64,000 nt of DNA from Streptomyces iakyrus (GTDB taxonomy: Bacteria; Actinomycetota; Actinomycetes; Streptomycetales; Streptomycetaceae): contig NZ_JNXI01000026.1 of NCBI RefSeq assembly GCF_000717055.1, forward strand, positions 33,726 to 97,725, read 5' to 3'. Of this stretch, positions 1-7,287 are shown one piece after another. Within the stretch, counting starts at the first letter, position 1. Each line of letters opens with the position of its first letter. Below the pieces are notes generated by a model. It was not told the origin of the DNA. It was given only the letters and a program-made list of their open reading frames with translations, and did not search any database. The position numbers and the translations under genes were made by a program.

Positions 1-951
1 CAGCCACTGGGCCTTCTCGGACGTGGCGCCGTAGACGTCGCGCATCCAGCGGGCCCAGATGCGCCGCGCCGCGCGGAACTTGGCGATCTCCTCGAAGAAA
101 TCGACGTGCGCGTCGAAGAAGAACGACAGGCCGGGGGCGAAGACGTCCACGTCCAGCCCGCGCGAGAGGCCCAGCTCGACGTATCCGAAGCCGTCCGCGA
201 GCGTGTAGGCCAGCTCCTGCGCGGCCGTCGACCCTGCCTCGCGGATGTGGTAGCCGGAGACGGACAGCGGCTTGTACGCGGGGATGCCGGCCGCGCAGTG
301 CTCCATGAGGTCGCCGATGAGCCGCAGGTGCGGCTCGGGCTGGAAGAGCCACTCCTTCTGGGCGATGTACTCCTTGAAGATGTCCGTCTGGAGCGTGCCG
401 TTGAGGACGGACGGGTCGACGCCCTGCCGTTCGGCGGCGACCAGGTACATGCAGAAGACGGGGACGGCCGGGCCGCTGATGGTCATCGACGTCGTGACGT
501 CGCCCAGCGGGATGTCCTTGAACAGGACCTCCATGTCGGCCGCCGAGTCGATGGCGACGCCGCAGTGCCCGACCTCGCCCAGCGAGCGGGGGTCGTCGGA
601 GTCGCGGCCCATGAGCGTCGGCATGTCGAAGGCGACCGAGAGCCCGCCTCCGCCGTTGCGGAGGATCATCTTGTAGCGCTCATTGGTCTGCTCGGCGTTG
701 CCGAACCCGGCGAACTGCCGGATGGTCCACGTGCGCCCTCGGTAGCCGGTCGCGTACAGGCCGCGGGTGAAGGGGTACTCACCCGGCCAGCCGATCCGCT
801 CGAACCCGTCGTAGGCGTCTCCGGGCCGCGGCCCGTACACCGGCTCCACGGGGTCTCCGGAGAGCGTGGTGAAGTCGGCCTCGCGCTTGCGCGCGGCGTC
901 GTACCGGGCCTGCCAGCGGCGGCGGCCCTCCTCGATGGCGTCAGCGTCCAT
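1..951 (-). CDS. icmA: isobutyryl-CoA mutase large subunit (3' end beyond window)
   Basis: Adenosylcobalamin-dependent acyl-CoA mutase large chain, interconverting isobutyryl-CoA and n-butyryl-CoA together with the small B12-binding subunit IcmB. The first 317 residues are present, which is the TIM-barrel substrate domain; the C-terminus lies off the left edge (about 566 residues expected from memory). The protein starts MDADAIEEGRRRWQARYDAA. Substrate-determining residues can be read directly: Phe80 in TIRQF and Gln198 in YIAQKE, where methylmalonyl-CoA mutases have Tyr and Arg. This favours IcmA over MutB. The ATG at 951 has a GAGGG ribosome site just before it, and a near-perfect palindrome lies immediately upstream. 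It follows the DUF3817 gene on the same strand. Confidence 0.92.
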   Translation of the reverse strand, partial: MDADAIEEGRRRWQARYDAARKREADFTTLSGDPVEPVYGPRPGDAYDGFERIGWPGEYPFTRGLYATGYRGRTWTIRQFAGFGNAEQTNERYKMILRNGGGGLSVAFDMPTLMGRDSDDPRSLGEVGHCGVAIDSAADMEVLFKDIPLGDVTTSMTISGPAVPVFCMYLVAAERQGVDPSVLNGTLQTDIFKEYIAQKEWLFQPEPHLRLIGDLMEHCAAGIPAYKPLSVSGYHIREAGSTAAQELAYTLADGFGYVELGLSRGLDVDVFAPGLSFFFDAHVDFFEEIAKFRAARRIWARWMRDVYGATSEKAQWL

Positions 952-960
952 ACCCTCGAA

Positions 961-982
961 TTTACTTGGACGTCCTAGTAAA
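961..982 (-). promoter_or_regulatory. palindromic operator upstream of icmA
   Basis: A 22-bp inverted repeat, TTTACTTGGACGTCCTAGTAAA apart from one central mismatch pair, ends about 10 bases before the icmA start codon, directly upstream of its ribosome site. Size and symmetry fit a TetR- or MarR-type dimer site that would block icmA expression. The regulator is not identified; the MarR gene two genes upstream is one candidate. Confidence 0.55.
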
Positions 983-1025
983 TGTCGATGGCTGACGGGA
1001 GAGACCTGGCGAACGGGTGAGAACG

Positions 1026-1051
1026 GCCGCCGCACGCGTGCGTGCGGCGGC
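1026..1051 (-). terminator. hairpin after the DUF3817 gene
   Basis: Perfect 12-bp stem (GCCGCCGCACGC paired with GCGTGCGGCGGC) with almost no loop, lying between the DUF3817 stop and icmA. There is no T-run, as is common in Streptomyces. It may separate icmA from the upstream genes. Confidence 0.45.
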
Positions 1052-1069
1052 GGTGACGCCTGGGCGGGG

Positions 1070-1426
1070 CTACGCCTTGACGGGCGCGGGCGCGTCCTCG
1101 GAGATACGGCCCTCCAGCTCGCGGCTGATCCGGCGCTCCACGAAGAAGGCGGCCGTCGGAACCGTCCCCGCGAGCAGCACCCACAGCTGCTTGCCCACCG
1201 GCCACTTCGCCTTGGAGCCCAGGTCGAAGGCGAAGATCAGGTACACGACGTACAGCCAGCCGTGCGCGATGCTGACGACGCGCGTGAAGTCGGCCGCGCC
1301 GTTCAGGTCGAGCACATACTTGCCGATCATGCCGAAGGTCAGCAGGACCAGCAGCACGCCGGTGACGTAGGCCATCACGCGGTAGCGAGTCAGCACGCTC
1401 TTTTTCATGACGTCGAGCGTAACCAC
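1070..1426 (-). CDS. DUF3817 integral membrane protein
   Basis: Small membrane protein of 118 residues with about three hydrophobic segments: near residues 16-36, a middle segment around HGWLYVVYLIFAFD, and a third around WVLLAGTVPTAAFFVE. The KW and FFVERR motifs are those of DUF3817; function unknown. I chose the GTG at 1426 because GGAA precedes it; an internal ATG at 1408 (MKKSVLTRYR) has no purine-rich site and is the alternative. It lies 25 bases after the MarR gene and is probably co-transcribed with it. A clear paralogue is encoded at 2492-2836. Confidence 0.75.
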   Translation of the reverse strand: MVTLDVMKKSVLTRYRVMAYVTGVLLVLLTFGMIGKYVLDLNGAADFTRVVSIAHGWLYVVYLIFAFDLGSKAKWPVGKQLWVLLAGTVPTAAFFVERRISRELEGRISEDAPAPVKA

Positions 1427-1451
1427 TCGTTCCGGCAGATCTTGCCCCGGG

Positions 1452-1961
1452 TCACTCCTCCTGGAAATCGCCCGCCGACAGGCGCAGCGGCCGCAGCATC
1501 GCGAAGATCTCCGCGCACTCCTCCGCGTCGTACGCGCCGAGCCCGAAGTCCATCGCCATCAGGTCGCGGGTGGCCGACTCGACGACCTCGCGGCCCTTGT
1601 CGGTGATGCTGGCGAGGGTGCCGCGGCCGTCGTTCGGGTTGGGCCGTTTGGCGACCAGACCCGACTTCACCAGCCGGTCCACGGTGTTCGTCACGGACGT
1701 GGGGTGCACCATGAGGCGCTCGCCGATCTTGGACATCGGCAGCTCGCCGGACTTGGAGAAGGTGAGCAGCACCAGCGCCTCGTAGCGCGCGAACGTCAGC
1801 CCGTACGGCCTGACCACCGCGTCGACCTCGGCGAGGAGGATCTGCTGGGCGCGCATGATCGAGGTGATCGCGGCCATGGACGGCACGTTTCCCCAGCGCT
1901 GCTTCCAGCGTTCGTCGGCGCGCGCGATCGGATCGAAGGAGAGACTGAGCGGCTTCGGCAC
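1452..1961 (-). CDS. MarR-family transcriptional regulator
   Basis: 169-residue winged-helix regulator. The fold is clear: an N-terminal dimer helix, then LTFARYEALVLLTFSKSGEL, the recognition helix MVHPTSVTNTVDRLVKSGLV, and the wing RPNPNDGRGTLASITDKGRE. The start is GTG at 1961 with AAGG upstream. An ACCGGCCGGT palindrome at 1974-1983 overlaps the start region and is a plausible autoregulatory site. It precedes DUF3817 and icmA on the same strand, so it may control short-chain acyl-CoA metabolism; this is inference from position only. The ligand is unknown. Confidence 0.88.
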   Translation of the reverse strand: MPKPLSLSFDPIARADERWKQRWGNVPSMAAITSIMRAQQILLAEVDAVVRPYGLTFARYEALVLLTFSKSGELPMSKIGERLMVHPTSVTNTVDRLVKSGLVAKRPNPNDGRGTLASITDKGREVVESATRDLMAMDFGLGAYDAEECAEIFAMLRPLRLSAGDFQEE

Positions 1962-1984
1962 GAACCCGACCTTACCGGCCGGTC

Positions 1985-2180
1985 ACATGGTGGTCAGCCC
2001 CGTCTCGCCCTTCGGGCGGGCGGCATCGATTCCCGCAGGGATGAGCGGCATGCCGAGCTGCTCGGCGAGGCCGTCGCCCGGCAAGAGCGGCCCGGGGAAT
2101 CGGACGGAACCTGCGGGGGCGGTCCGGGCGCTGGTGGCCGGAGTACGCCCTGGAACTGGCGCGCGACGCCACGGGGCTGA
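1985..2180 (+). pseudogene. possible decayed coding remnant
   Basis: About 200 bases between the MarR gene and the thiamine-binding-like gene. On the plus strand a coding-like stretch reads ...RWWPEYALELARDATGLT (about 2129-2180) with high third-position GC, while another frame upstream reads ...RDERHAELLGEAVA. No single open frame with a start joins them, so this could be a frameshifted fragment of a lost gene. I do not recognise the family, and chance is possible in DNA this GC-rich. Confidence 0.2.
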
Positions 2181-2201
2181 CCCCGGCCCCCGCCCAGGCG
2201 G

Positions 2202-2495
2202 CTACTCGGCGAGGTGCCGCTCCACGGTCTCCACCTTGGAGGTGAGGCCGTCCGTCACACCGGGGCGGATGTCCGCCTTGAGGACGAGGGAGACCCGGGG
2301 TGCCCGCTGCTCGACGGCTGCGACCGCGCGCCGGACGACGTCCATGACCTCGTCCCACTCTCCTTCGACGGAGGTGAACATCGCGTCGGTACGGTTCGGC
2401 AGCCCCGACTCGCGCACCACCCGCACGGCGTCGGCGACGTACTCCCCCACGTCCTCGCCGACCCCGAGCGGCGTCACGGAGAAGGCGACGATCAC
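2202..2495 (-). CDS. MTH1187-family thiamine-binding protein
   Basis: 97-residue protein of the MTH1187/YqgV (DUF77) family, small ferredoxin-like-fold proteins thought to bind thiamine or related ligands. It opens [20 protein letters not shown] and contains the family core [20 protein letters not shown]. Its GTG start overlaps the stop codon of the upstream DUF3817 gene by four bases (GTGA), so the two are translationally coupled. Role in the cell unknown; the pairing with DUF3817 suggests a membrane-linked partner. Confidence 0.8.
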   Translation of the reverse strand: MIVAFSVTPLGVGEDVGEYVADAVRVVRESGLPNRTDAMFTSVEGEWDEVMDVVRRAVAAVEQRAPRVSLVLKADIRPGVTDGLTSKVETVERHLAE

Positions 2496-2836
2496 GCGCC
2501 CACCACGCCTTCCTTGCGGGCCCGCGTCGCGATGACGGCGTCCTCGGCCTCACGCCGCAGCTTGCGCTCCGCGAAGAACCCGCCGGCCGGCAGCACCGAC
2601 AGCACGAAGTACAGGGCGGCGGTCTTCAGCGACCACTTCGCCCGGTTCCACGCGTCGGCCCAGAAGATCACGTACAGGACGAAGAGCCCACCGTGCACCG
2701 CGCCCATCACCGGCACGGCGTTGAAGTCCGTGGTCCGCTTCAGCACGGAGCAGACCAGCAGGAGGAGGAAGGAGATCGCCTCGGGCGCCGATACCAGGCG
2801 GAGGCGGCGGATGGCGGTGGCGGTCTTGAGGTCCAC
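2492..2836 (-). CDS. DUF3817 membrane protein (second copy)
   Basis: 114-residue hydrophobic protein paralogous to the 1070-1426 product, sharing the pattern HGG(L/W)xxVLYVIF, an AKW motif and [18 protein letters not shown]. Three membrane segments are likely. It starts at GTG 2836 with AAGGTG upstream and overlaps the thiamine-binding-like gene by four bases. The roughly 230-bp gap to the divergent AIM24 operon must hold its promoter. Function unknown. Confidence 0.75.
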   Translation of the reverse strand: MDLKTATAIRRLRLVSAPEAISFLLLLVCSVLKRTTDFNAVPVMGAVHGGLFVLYVIFWADAWNRAKWSLKTAALYFVLSVLPAGGFFAERKLRREAEDAVIATRARKEGVVGA

Positions 2837-3070
2837 GGGTCACCTTCGGTAGGAGGAACGCGGCGGCCGGGTCGGCCGGGACGGCATGCGCGGGTCCGAC
2901 GGTTTGTGAACGCGCGCACAAGCGTCCCGCCCATTGTGGCAAACCACCGCGGGTCCTCCGGCCCGGGGTCCGCCTCCCGCCCCCCGGCGGACCCTAGGGG
3001 TGCGGTCAGGGTCGTTCTCCACCCACGGGCCCTGTCCGCGGGGCCCGGCCTGCGGCTACCTTTCCCTTTC

Positions 3071-3709
3071 GTGGCGATGTTCCGACTTCAGAGCAGCAAG
3101 GTGCTCGCCGTCGACATGACCGGGGATGCCGTGAAGGCGAAGAACGGCTCGATGGTCGCGTACGACGGGGAGATGGCCTTCAAGAAGCTCAGCGGCGGCG
3201 GCGAGGGAATCCGGGGCATGGTGACCCGGCGGCTGACCGGTGAGCAGATGACGTTGATGGAGGTGAAGGGGCGGGGGACCTGCTGGTTCGCGGACCGCGC
3301 CTCCGAGATCAACCTGGTCAGCATCCAGGGCGACAAGCTCTACGTCGAGTCGAGCAACCTGCTCGCGACCGACGGCGGGCTGCGCACGGGCACGGAGTTC
3401 ACGGGCCTGCGGGGCGCCTCGCAGGGCAACGGGCTGTTCACGACGACCATCGAGGGCCACGGCCAGGCGGCCATCATGTCGGACGGCCCGGCGGTGGTGC
3501 TGCGAGTGAGCGCGCAGTACCCGCTGACCGTCGACCCGGGGGCGTATGTGGCGCACCAGGGCAACCTGCGGCAGTCCTTCCAGTCCGGTGTGACGTTCCG
3601 CACGTTGCTCGGGGAGGGCGGCGGCGAGGCCTTCCAGATGCGGTTCGAGGGGGACGGGCTGGTGTACGTGCAGCCGAGCGAGCGGAACACGATCGCGGGA
3701 GACGTGTGA
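3071..3709 (+). CDS. AIM24-family protein, first of three
   Basis: About 212 residues of the AIM24 (DUF124) family, beta-rich proteins of uncertain function with distant mitochondrial relatives. Recognisable features are repeated strands such as GNGLFTTTIEGHGQAAIMSD and the C-terminal motif GGGEAFQMRFEGDGLVYVQ. A TACCTT box sits 8 bases before the GTG at 3071 and no ribosome site is visible, so a leaderless start at that GTG is likely; the in-frame ATG at 3077 (MFRLQSSK) is the alternative. First gene of a three-gene paralogous operon; the next gene starts two bases after the stop. Confidence 0.82.
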   Translation: MAMFRLQSSKVLAVDMTGDAVKAKNGSMVAYDGEMAFKKLSGGGEGIRGMVTRRLTGEQMTLMEVKGRGTCWFADRASEINLVSIQGDKLYVESSNLLATDGGLRTGTEFTGLRGASQGNGLFTTTIEGHGQAAIMSDGPAVVLRVSAQYPLTVDPGAYVAHQGNLRQSFQSGVTFRTLLGEGGGEAFQMRFEGDGLVYVQPSERNTIAGDV

Positions 3710-3710
3710 G

Positions 3711-4361
3711 ATGGCCTTCCGCGAGATCAACGCGAAGATGATCGAGGCGACGGTCGCGCCGGGTCAGCGGCTGTTCAGCCAGCGCGGCGCGATGCTCGCG
3801 TACCGGGGCGAGGTGTCGTTCACGCCCAACACGGCGGGCGGCCAGGGCGGGATCATGTCGATGATCGGCCGCCGGGTCGCCGACGAGGACACGCCCCTGA
3901 TGACCGTCGAGGGCAGCGGCACGGTCCTGTTCGGGCACGGCGGGCACCACATCCAGGTGATCCGGCTGACCGGCGACACGCTGTACGTGGAGGCGGACCG
4001 CCTCCTGGCCTTCGAGGGCTCGCTCCAGCAGGGCACGATGTTCCTGGGCTCGCAGGGCGGCGTCATGGGCATGGTGCGCGGGCAGGTCAGCGGCCAGGGC
4101 CTGTTCACGACGACGCTGAAGGGGCAGGGGGCCGTCGCGGTCATGGCCCACGGCGGCGTCATCGAGATCCCGATCACCCCGCAGCGCCCGGTCCACGTGG
4201 ACCCGCAGGCCTACGTCGCCCACCACGGCGACGTCCGCAACAAGCTGTCCACGGCCCTCGGCTGGCGGGACATGGTGGGGCGCGGCTCGGGCGAGGCGTT
4301 CCAGCTGGAGCTGAGCGGCAGCGGTGCGGTGTACGTCCAGGCGTCGGAGGAGAAGCTGTGA
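3711..4361 (+). CDS. AIM24-family protein, second of three
   Basis: 216-residue AIM24-family protein, MAFREINAKMIEATVAPGQR..., with the family strands GQGLFTTTLKGQGAVAVMAH and GSGEAFQLELSGSGAVYVQ near the C-terminus. It contains a Gly/Met-rich turn (GSQGGVMGMVRGQ) in its middle. It starts one base after the first paralogue and overlaps the third by four bases (GTGA), so the three products are probably made in fixed ratio. No signal peptide or membrane segment is evident. Function unknown. Confidence 0.82.
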   Translation: MAFREINAKMIEATVAPGQRLFSQRGAMLAYRGEVSFTPNTAGGQGGIMSMIGRRVADEDTPLMTVEGSGTVLFGHGGHHIQVIRLTGDTLYVEADRLLAFEGSLQQGTMFLGSQGGVMGMVRGQVSGQGLFTTTLKGQGAVAVMAHGGVIEIPITPQRPVHVDPQAYVAHHGDVRNKLSTALGWRDMVGRGSGEAFQLELSGSGAVYVQASEEKL

Positions 4362-5158
4362 GCACGTACGGAAGCCCCGGCGCCGGCCCCGTGGTCTTCG
4401 ACCCGGCGACGCTGCCGCCCGACGACAACGTCAACGCGTACACCTTCTGCGTGGAGCTCAAGGGGAGCCAGTGGTTCCTGCAGAAGGGGAAGATGATCGC
4501 CTACTACGGCTCGATCGACTTCAACGGCGTCGGACACGGCCGGCTGGACCGTCTCGTCCGTACGTCCTTCCATTCGCCACTGCACGCGAGCGACTGGGTC
4601 GTGGCGGAGGGCTCGGGCAAGATGCTCCTCGCCGACCGGGCCTTCGACGTCAATTCTTACGACCTCGAAGAGGGCAACCTGACCATTCGCTCGGGCAACC
4701 TCCTCGCTTTTCAGCCAACTCTGTCACTGAAGCAATCAATCGTGCCGGGTTTTCTGACCCTCATCGGAACCGGAAAGTTCGTGGCCGCGTCCAACGGGCC
4801 GGTGGTGTTCATGGAACCCCCGATCCGGGTCGACCCCCAGGCCCTGGTCGGCTGGGCCGACTGCCCTTCCCCGTGCCACCACTACGACCACGGGTACATG
4901 ACCGGCGTCATGGGCGGTCTACGTGCACTGACGGGTCTCGGCGGGGCCTCCGGCGAGGAGCACCAGTTCGAGTTCGTCGGCGCCGGGACGGTGCTGCTCC
5001 AGTCGTCGGAGACCCTGATGGCGGAGCAGGCCACGGGGGCCGTTCCGCATCAGGTCGGCGTGCCCGGCGGCGGGGCGCACAGCCCCCAGGCTGGGCAGTC
5101 CGGCGTACCGCGTCTTCCCGGACAGCTGGGGGACCTCCAGCGTCGCTTCGGGCTGTGA
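4358..5158 (+). CDS. AIM24-family protein, third of three (extended)
   Basis: 266-residue AIM24-family protein, longer than its two neighbours by an N-terminal extension (about residues 1-25) and a Gly/Gln/Pro-rich C-terminal tail after residue 225. It has two Cys in a DCPSPCHHYDH loop (about residue 168), a possible metal site seen only in this paralogue. Around 4650-4790 the codons become unusually AT-rich (TTT, TCA, CAA, ACT) compared with flanking sequence. GTG start overlapping the previous stop. No recognised function. Confidence 0.8.
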   Translation: MSTYGSPGAGPVVFDPATLPPDDNVNAYTFCVELKGSQWFLQKGKMIAYYGSIDFNGVGHGRLDRLVRTSFHSPLHASDWVVAEGSGKMLLADRAFDVNSYDLEEGNLTIRSGNLLAFQPTLSLKQSIVPGFLTLIGTGKFVAASNGPVVFMEPPIRVDPQALVGWADCPSPCHHYDHGYMTGVMGGLRALTGLGGASGEEHQFEFVGAGTVLLQSSETLMAEQATGAVPHQVGVPGGGAHSPQAGQSGVPRLPGQLGDLQRRFGL

Positions 5159-5250
5159 GCGGTAGTCTGCGGAGTGTGACATCGAACGCCTGCGCACTGT
5201 TGTTCGCCAGGCGTGCGCCGTCACACGCCACCCCTCACTAGTTCGCCTTT

Positions 5251-5265
5251 CAACCTTTTAGGTAG
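5251..5265 (+). promoter_or_regulatory. candidate operator and promoter before absC
   Basis: Immediately upstream of the absC ATG lies the imperfect palindrome CAACCTTTTAGGTAG (arms match at 5 of 6 positions), overlapping a possible -10 box TAGACT. In the MarR family such a site beside the regulator's own start usually serves autoregulation. The region is markedly richer in A and T than its surroundings. Confidence 0.4.
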
Positions 5266-5274
5266 ACTTCATTC

Positions 5275-5751
5275 ATGGAGACCGAGACGGCCACCCGCTG
5301 GCTGACCGATGCGGAGCAGTGCGCCTGGCGCACCCACCTGGAGGTCAACAGGCTGTTGACGTACCAGCTCGAGAAGGACCTGCAGCCGTTCGGCCTGACA
5401 ATGAACGACTACGAGATCCTGGTGAATCTCTCCGAGTCCGAGGGCCAGAGGATGCGGATGAGCGACCTCGCCTCCGCCACCCTCCAGTCCAAGAGCCGCC
5501 TCTCGCACCAGATCACGCGTATGGAGAACGCCAACCTGGTCCGGCGGGAGAACTGCGAGTCGGACCGCCGGGGGCTCTACGCGGTCCTCACCGACCACGG
5601 CATGGCGACGATGCAGAAGGTCGCGCCCCACCATGTGGCGTCCGTGCGCAGGCACTTCATCGACCTGCTGTCCCCCGAGGCCCTGACCGAGCTCGACAAG
5701 GCCCTCAAGCCCATCGCGGAGCACCTGCGCGGGCATCGCGGACGCCCGTAG
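5275..5751 (+). CDS. absC: MarR-family antibiotic regulator AbsC
   Basis: 158-residue MarR-family winged-helix regulator: dimerisation helices at both ends, the DNA-binding core MRMSDLASATLQSKSRLSHQ and wing RRENCESDRRGLYAVLTDHG. Length and position next to the rapA1/rapA2 pair match AbsC (SCO5405) of S. coelicolor, which is known to control actinorhodin and undecylprodigiosin production in a zinc-dependent manner; the assignment rests on memory of that locus. The start is ATG at 5275. It follows the AIM24 operon after about 115 bases and ends at a strong hairpin. Confidence 0.78.
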   Translation: METETATRWLTDAEQCAWRTHLEVNRLLTYQLEKDLQPFGLTMNDYEILVNLSESEGQRMRMSDLASATLQSKSRLSHQITRMENANLVRRENCESDRRGLYAVLTDHGMATMQKVAPHHVASVRRHFIDLLSPEALTELDKALKPIAEHLRGHRGRP

Positions 5752-5752
5752 C

Positions 5753-5776
5753 CGGACACCCCCTAGGGGGTGTCCG
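5753..5776. terminator. perfect 24-bp palindrome, bidirectional terminator
   Basis: Perfect palindrome formed by CGGACACCCCCT followed by AGGGGGTGTCCG, two bases after the absC stop. It can terminate absC transcription. Its right half is also the left end of a larger inverted repeat (5764-5880) that ends at the convergent kinase gene. Confidence 0.6.
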
Positions 5777-5880
5777 CAAAGTCCCGCCTGCCCCGCGACG
5801 CCCGGCACGCCGAGAGCACGCACCGAACGCCGCGGCGCCCGCCCTCCGGGCGAACGACGCGACTTTACGGACACCCCCTA
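5764..5880. repeat. MITE-like element with terminal inverted repeats
   Basis: 117-bp element bounded by 20-bp inverted repeats matching at 19 of 20 positions: TAGGGGGTGTCCGCAAAGTC at 5764-5783 and its complement at 5861-5880. It has no coding content. The ends resemble those of small non-autonomous transposable elements that target TA or CTAG. Its right end supplies the TAG stop codon of the kinase gene. The same end motif recurs in inverted orientation at 8946-8957 and 9023-9034. Confidence 0.5.
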
Positions 5881-7287
5881 GGCGAGCGGCAGGCGGAGTT
5901 CGAACAGGGCTCCGCCTGCGGGCCCTCGTCCGGCGGTGAGTGTGCCGCCGTGCCGGACGGCCACGTCCCGGGCGATGGCGAGTCCCAACCCGGCTCCGCC
6001 GTCGTCGCGGCTTCGGGCCGCGTCCAGCCGGACGAACCGTTCGAAGATCCGCTCCCGGTCGCCGTCGGGCACGCCGTCACCGTCGTCGGCCACCCCGACC
6101 ACGGCCCGGTCGCCCTCGCGCCGCACGTCCACGGTCACGGCCGACCGGGCGTGCCGCTGGGCGTTGTCGAGCAGATTGGCGAGCACCCGGCCCAGCTGCC
6201 CCCGCGAGCCGGCCACCTCCACCCGCTCCGCGTCCACGGTCACACCCGGCCGGCCCTCGGCCTCCTCCCGGGCGAGCCCGGCGAGGTCGACCTTCGCGTC
6301 GCCCGGCCGCTCCCCCGCGTCCAGCCGGGCGAGCAGCAGCAGATCGGCCGCCAGCCGCTGGAGCCGGACGGTGTCCTCCACGGCCCCGTCGAGGTCCAGC
6401 AGCTCGGGGTGCGCGGCGGCCACCTCCAGCTGTGTCCGCAGCGAGGCGATCGGACTGCGCAGCTCGTGGGAGGCGTCGGCGACGAACCGCCGCTGCCGCT
6501 CCACGGACGTCTCCAGCGCCGCGAGCGTCTCGTTGGTGGTGCTGGCCAGCCGGGCGATCTCGTCGTGCGTGTCCGGCTCGGGAACGCGCCGCGCGAGATC
6601 CTCCGACTGGGTGATCGCGGCCATCTCGCGCCGGATCCCCTCCACGGGCCGCAGGGCCCGCCGGGTCACCAGCCAGGTCACGGCCGCGACGACGCCGAGC
6701 AGCAGCGGGAACCCGATCAGCATCACCGTCAGCGCGGTGCGCACGGCCCCGTGCTCGGCGGCCAGCGGGGAACCGGCGTAGACCGTGAGGTGCCCCCGGT
6801 CGTGGGTCTCGACCTCGACGGCGGCGAACCGGTAGTCCTGCGCCTCCCCGTCGATGGTCGCGGACCCGTTGCTGAAGACGCTCTCCCCGGAGATCTCACC
6901 GGGCTCCAGGGCCTCGCCCGCGTCCTCGGGGTCGTCATCATCGTCGCCGGGGGGTGTCGCGGCCGGCTGCGGCTTCACCCGTCCGCTGTCCGTCCCGCTG
7001 ATCCGCTCCAGGTCCTCGCTGGCCGCGACCAGTCGCTTCCGCTCGTCCAGGACCTGCACCGGGCCGTCATCGCCGTCCAGCCCGGAGAGCTTGTCGTACG
7101 GCGTTCCGGCGGCGAGTTCGGAGGCGACGGCCCTCGCGGAGCGCTCCGCCTGCGTGCCGGCCTCGCCGATCAGGTTGGACCGCAGGGACAGCAGCACGGC
7201 GGCCCCGGCCGCGACGAGCGCCACCGCGACCACGAGCGTGGCTCCCAGCGTGGCCCGTGCCCGGACGGAACCGAACAGCCGCCTCAC
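5878..7287 (-). CDS. rapA2: sensor histidine kinase RapA2
   Basis: 469-residue membrane kinase: TM helix at about 14-35, an extracytoplasmic sensor of about 145 residues with an acidic run (GDDDDDPED), second TM at about 185-208, HAMP, then HisKA with phospho-His274 in FVADASHELRSP, N-box NLLDNAQRH, and G boxes DDGDGVP and GGAGLGLAIARD. It starts inside the stop of the response regulator (four-base overlap). Synteny with absC matches RapA1/RapA2 (SCO5403/5404), reported to influence actinorhodin and a type I polyketide. The stop codon is formed at the edge of a MITE-like repeat. Confidence 0.82.
   Translation of the reverse strand: MRRLFGSVRARATLGATLVVAVALVAAGAAVLLSLRSNLIGEAGTQAERSARAVASELAAGTPYDKLSGLDGDDGPVQVLDERKRLVAASEDLERISGTDSGRVKPQPAATPPGDDDDDPEDAGEALEPGEISGESVFSNGSATIDGEAQDYRFAAVEVETHDRGHLTVYAGSPLAAEHGAVRTALTVMLIGFPLLLGVVAAVTWLVTRRALRPVEGIRREMAAITQSEDLARRVPEPDTHDEIARLASTTNETLAALETSVERQRRFVADASHELRSPIASLRTQLEVAAAHPELLDLDGAVEDTVRLQRLAADLLLLARLDAGERPGDAKVDLAGLAREEAEGRPGVTVDAERVEVAGSRGQLGRVLANLLDNAQRHARSAVTVDVRREGDRAVVGVADDGDGVPDGDRERIFERFVRLDAARSRDDGGAGLGLAIARDVAVRHGGTLTAGRGPAGGALFELRLPLA

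Noticed and set aside
1..951. Annotation as methylmalonyl-CoA mutase MutB
   Set aside because: Phe80 and Gln198 and the N-terminal sequence fit isobutyryl-CoA mutase IcmA instead.
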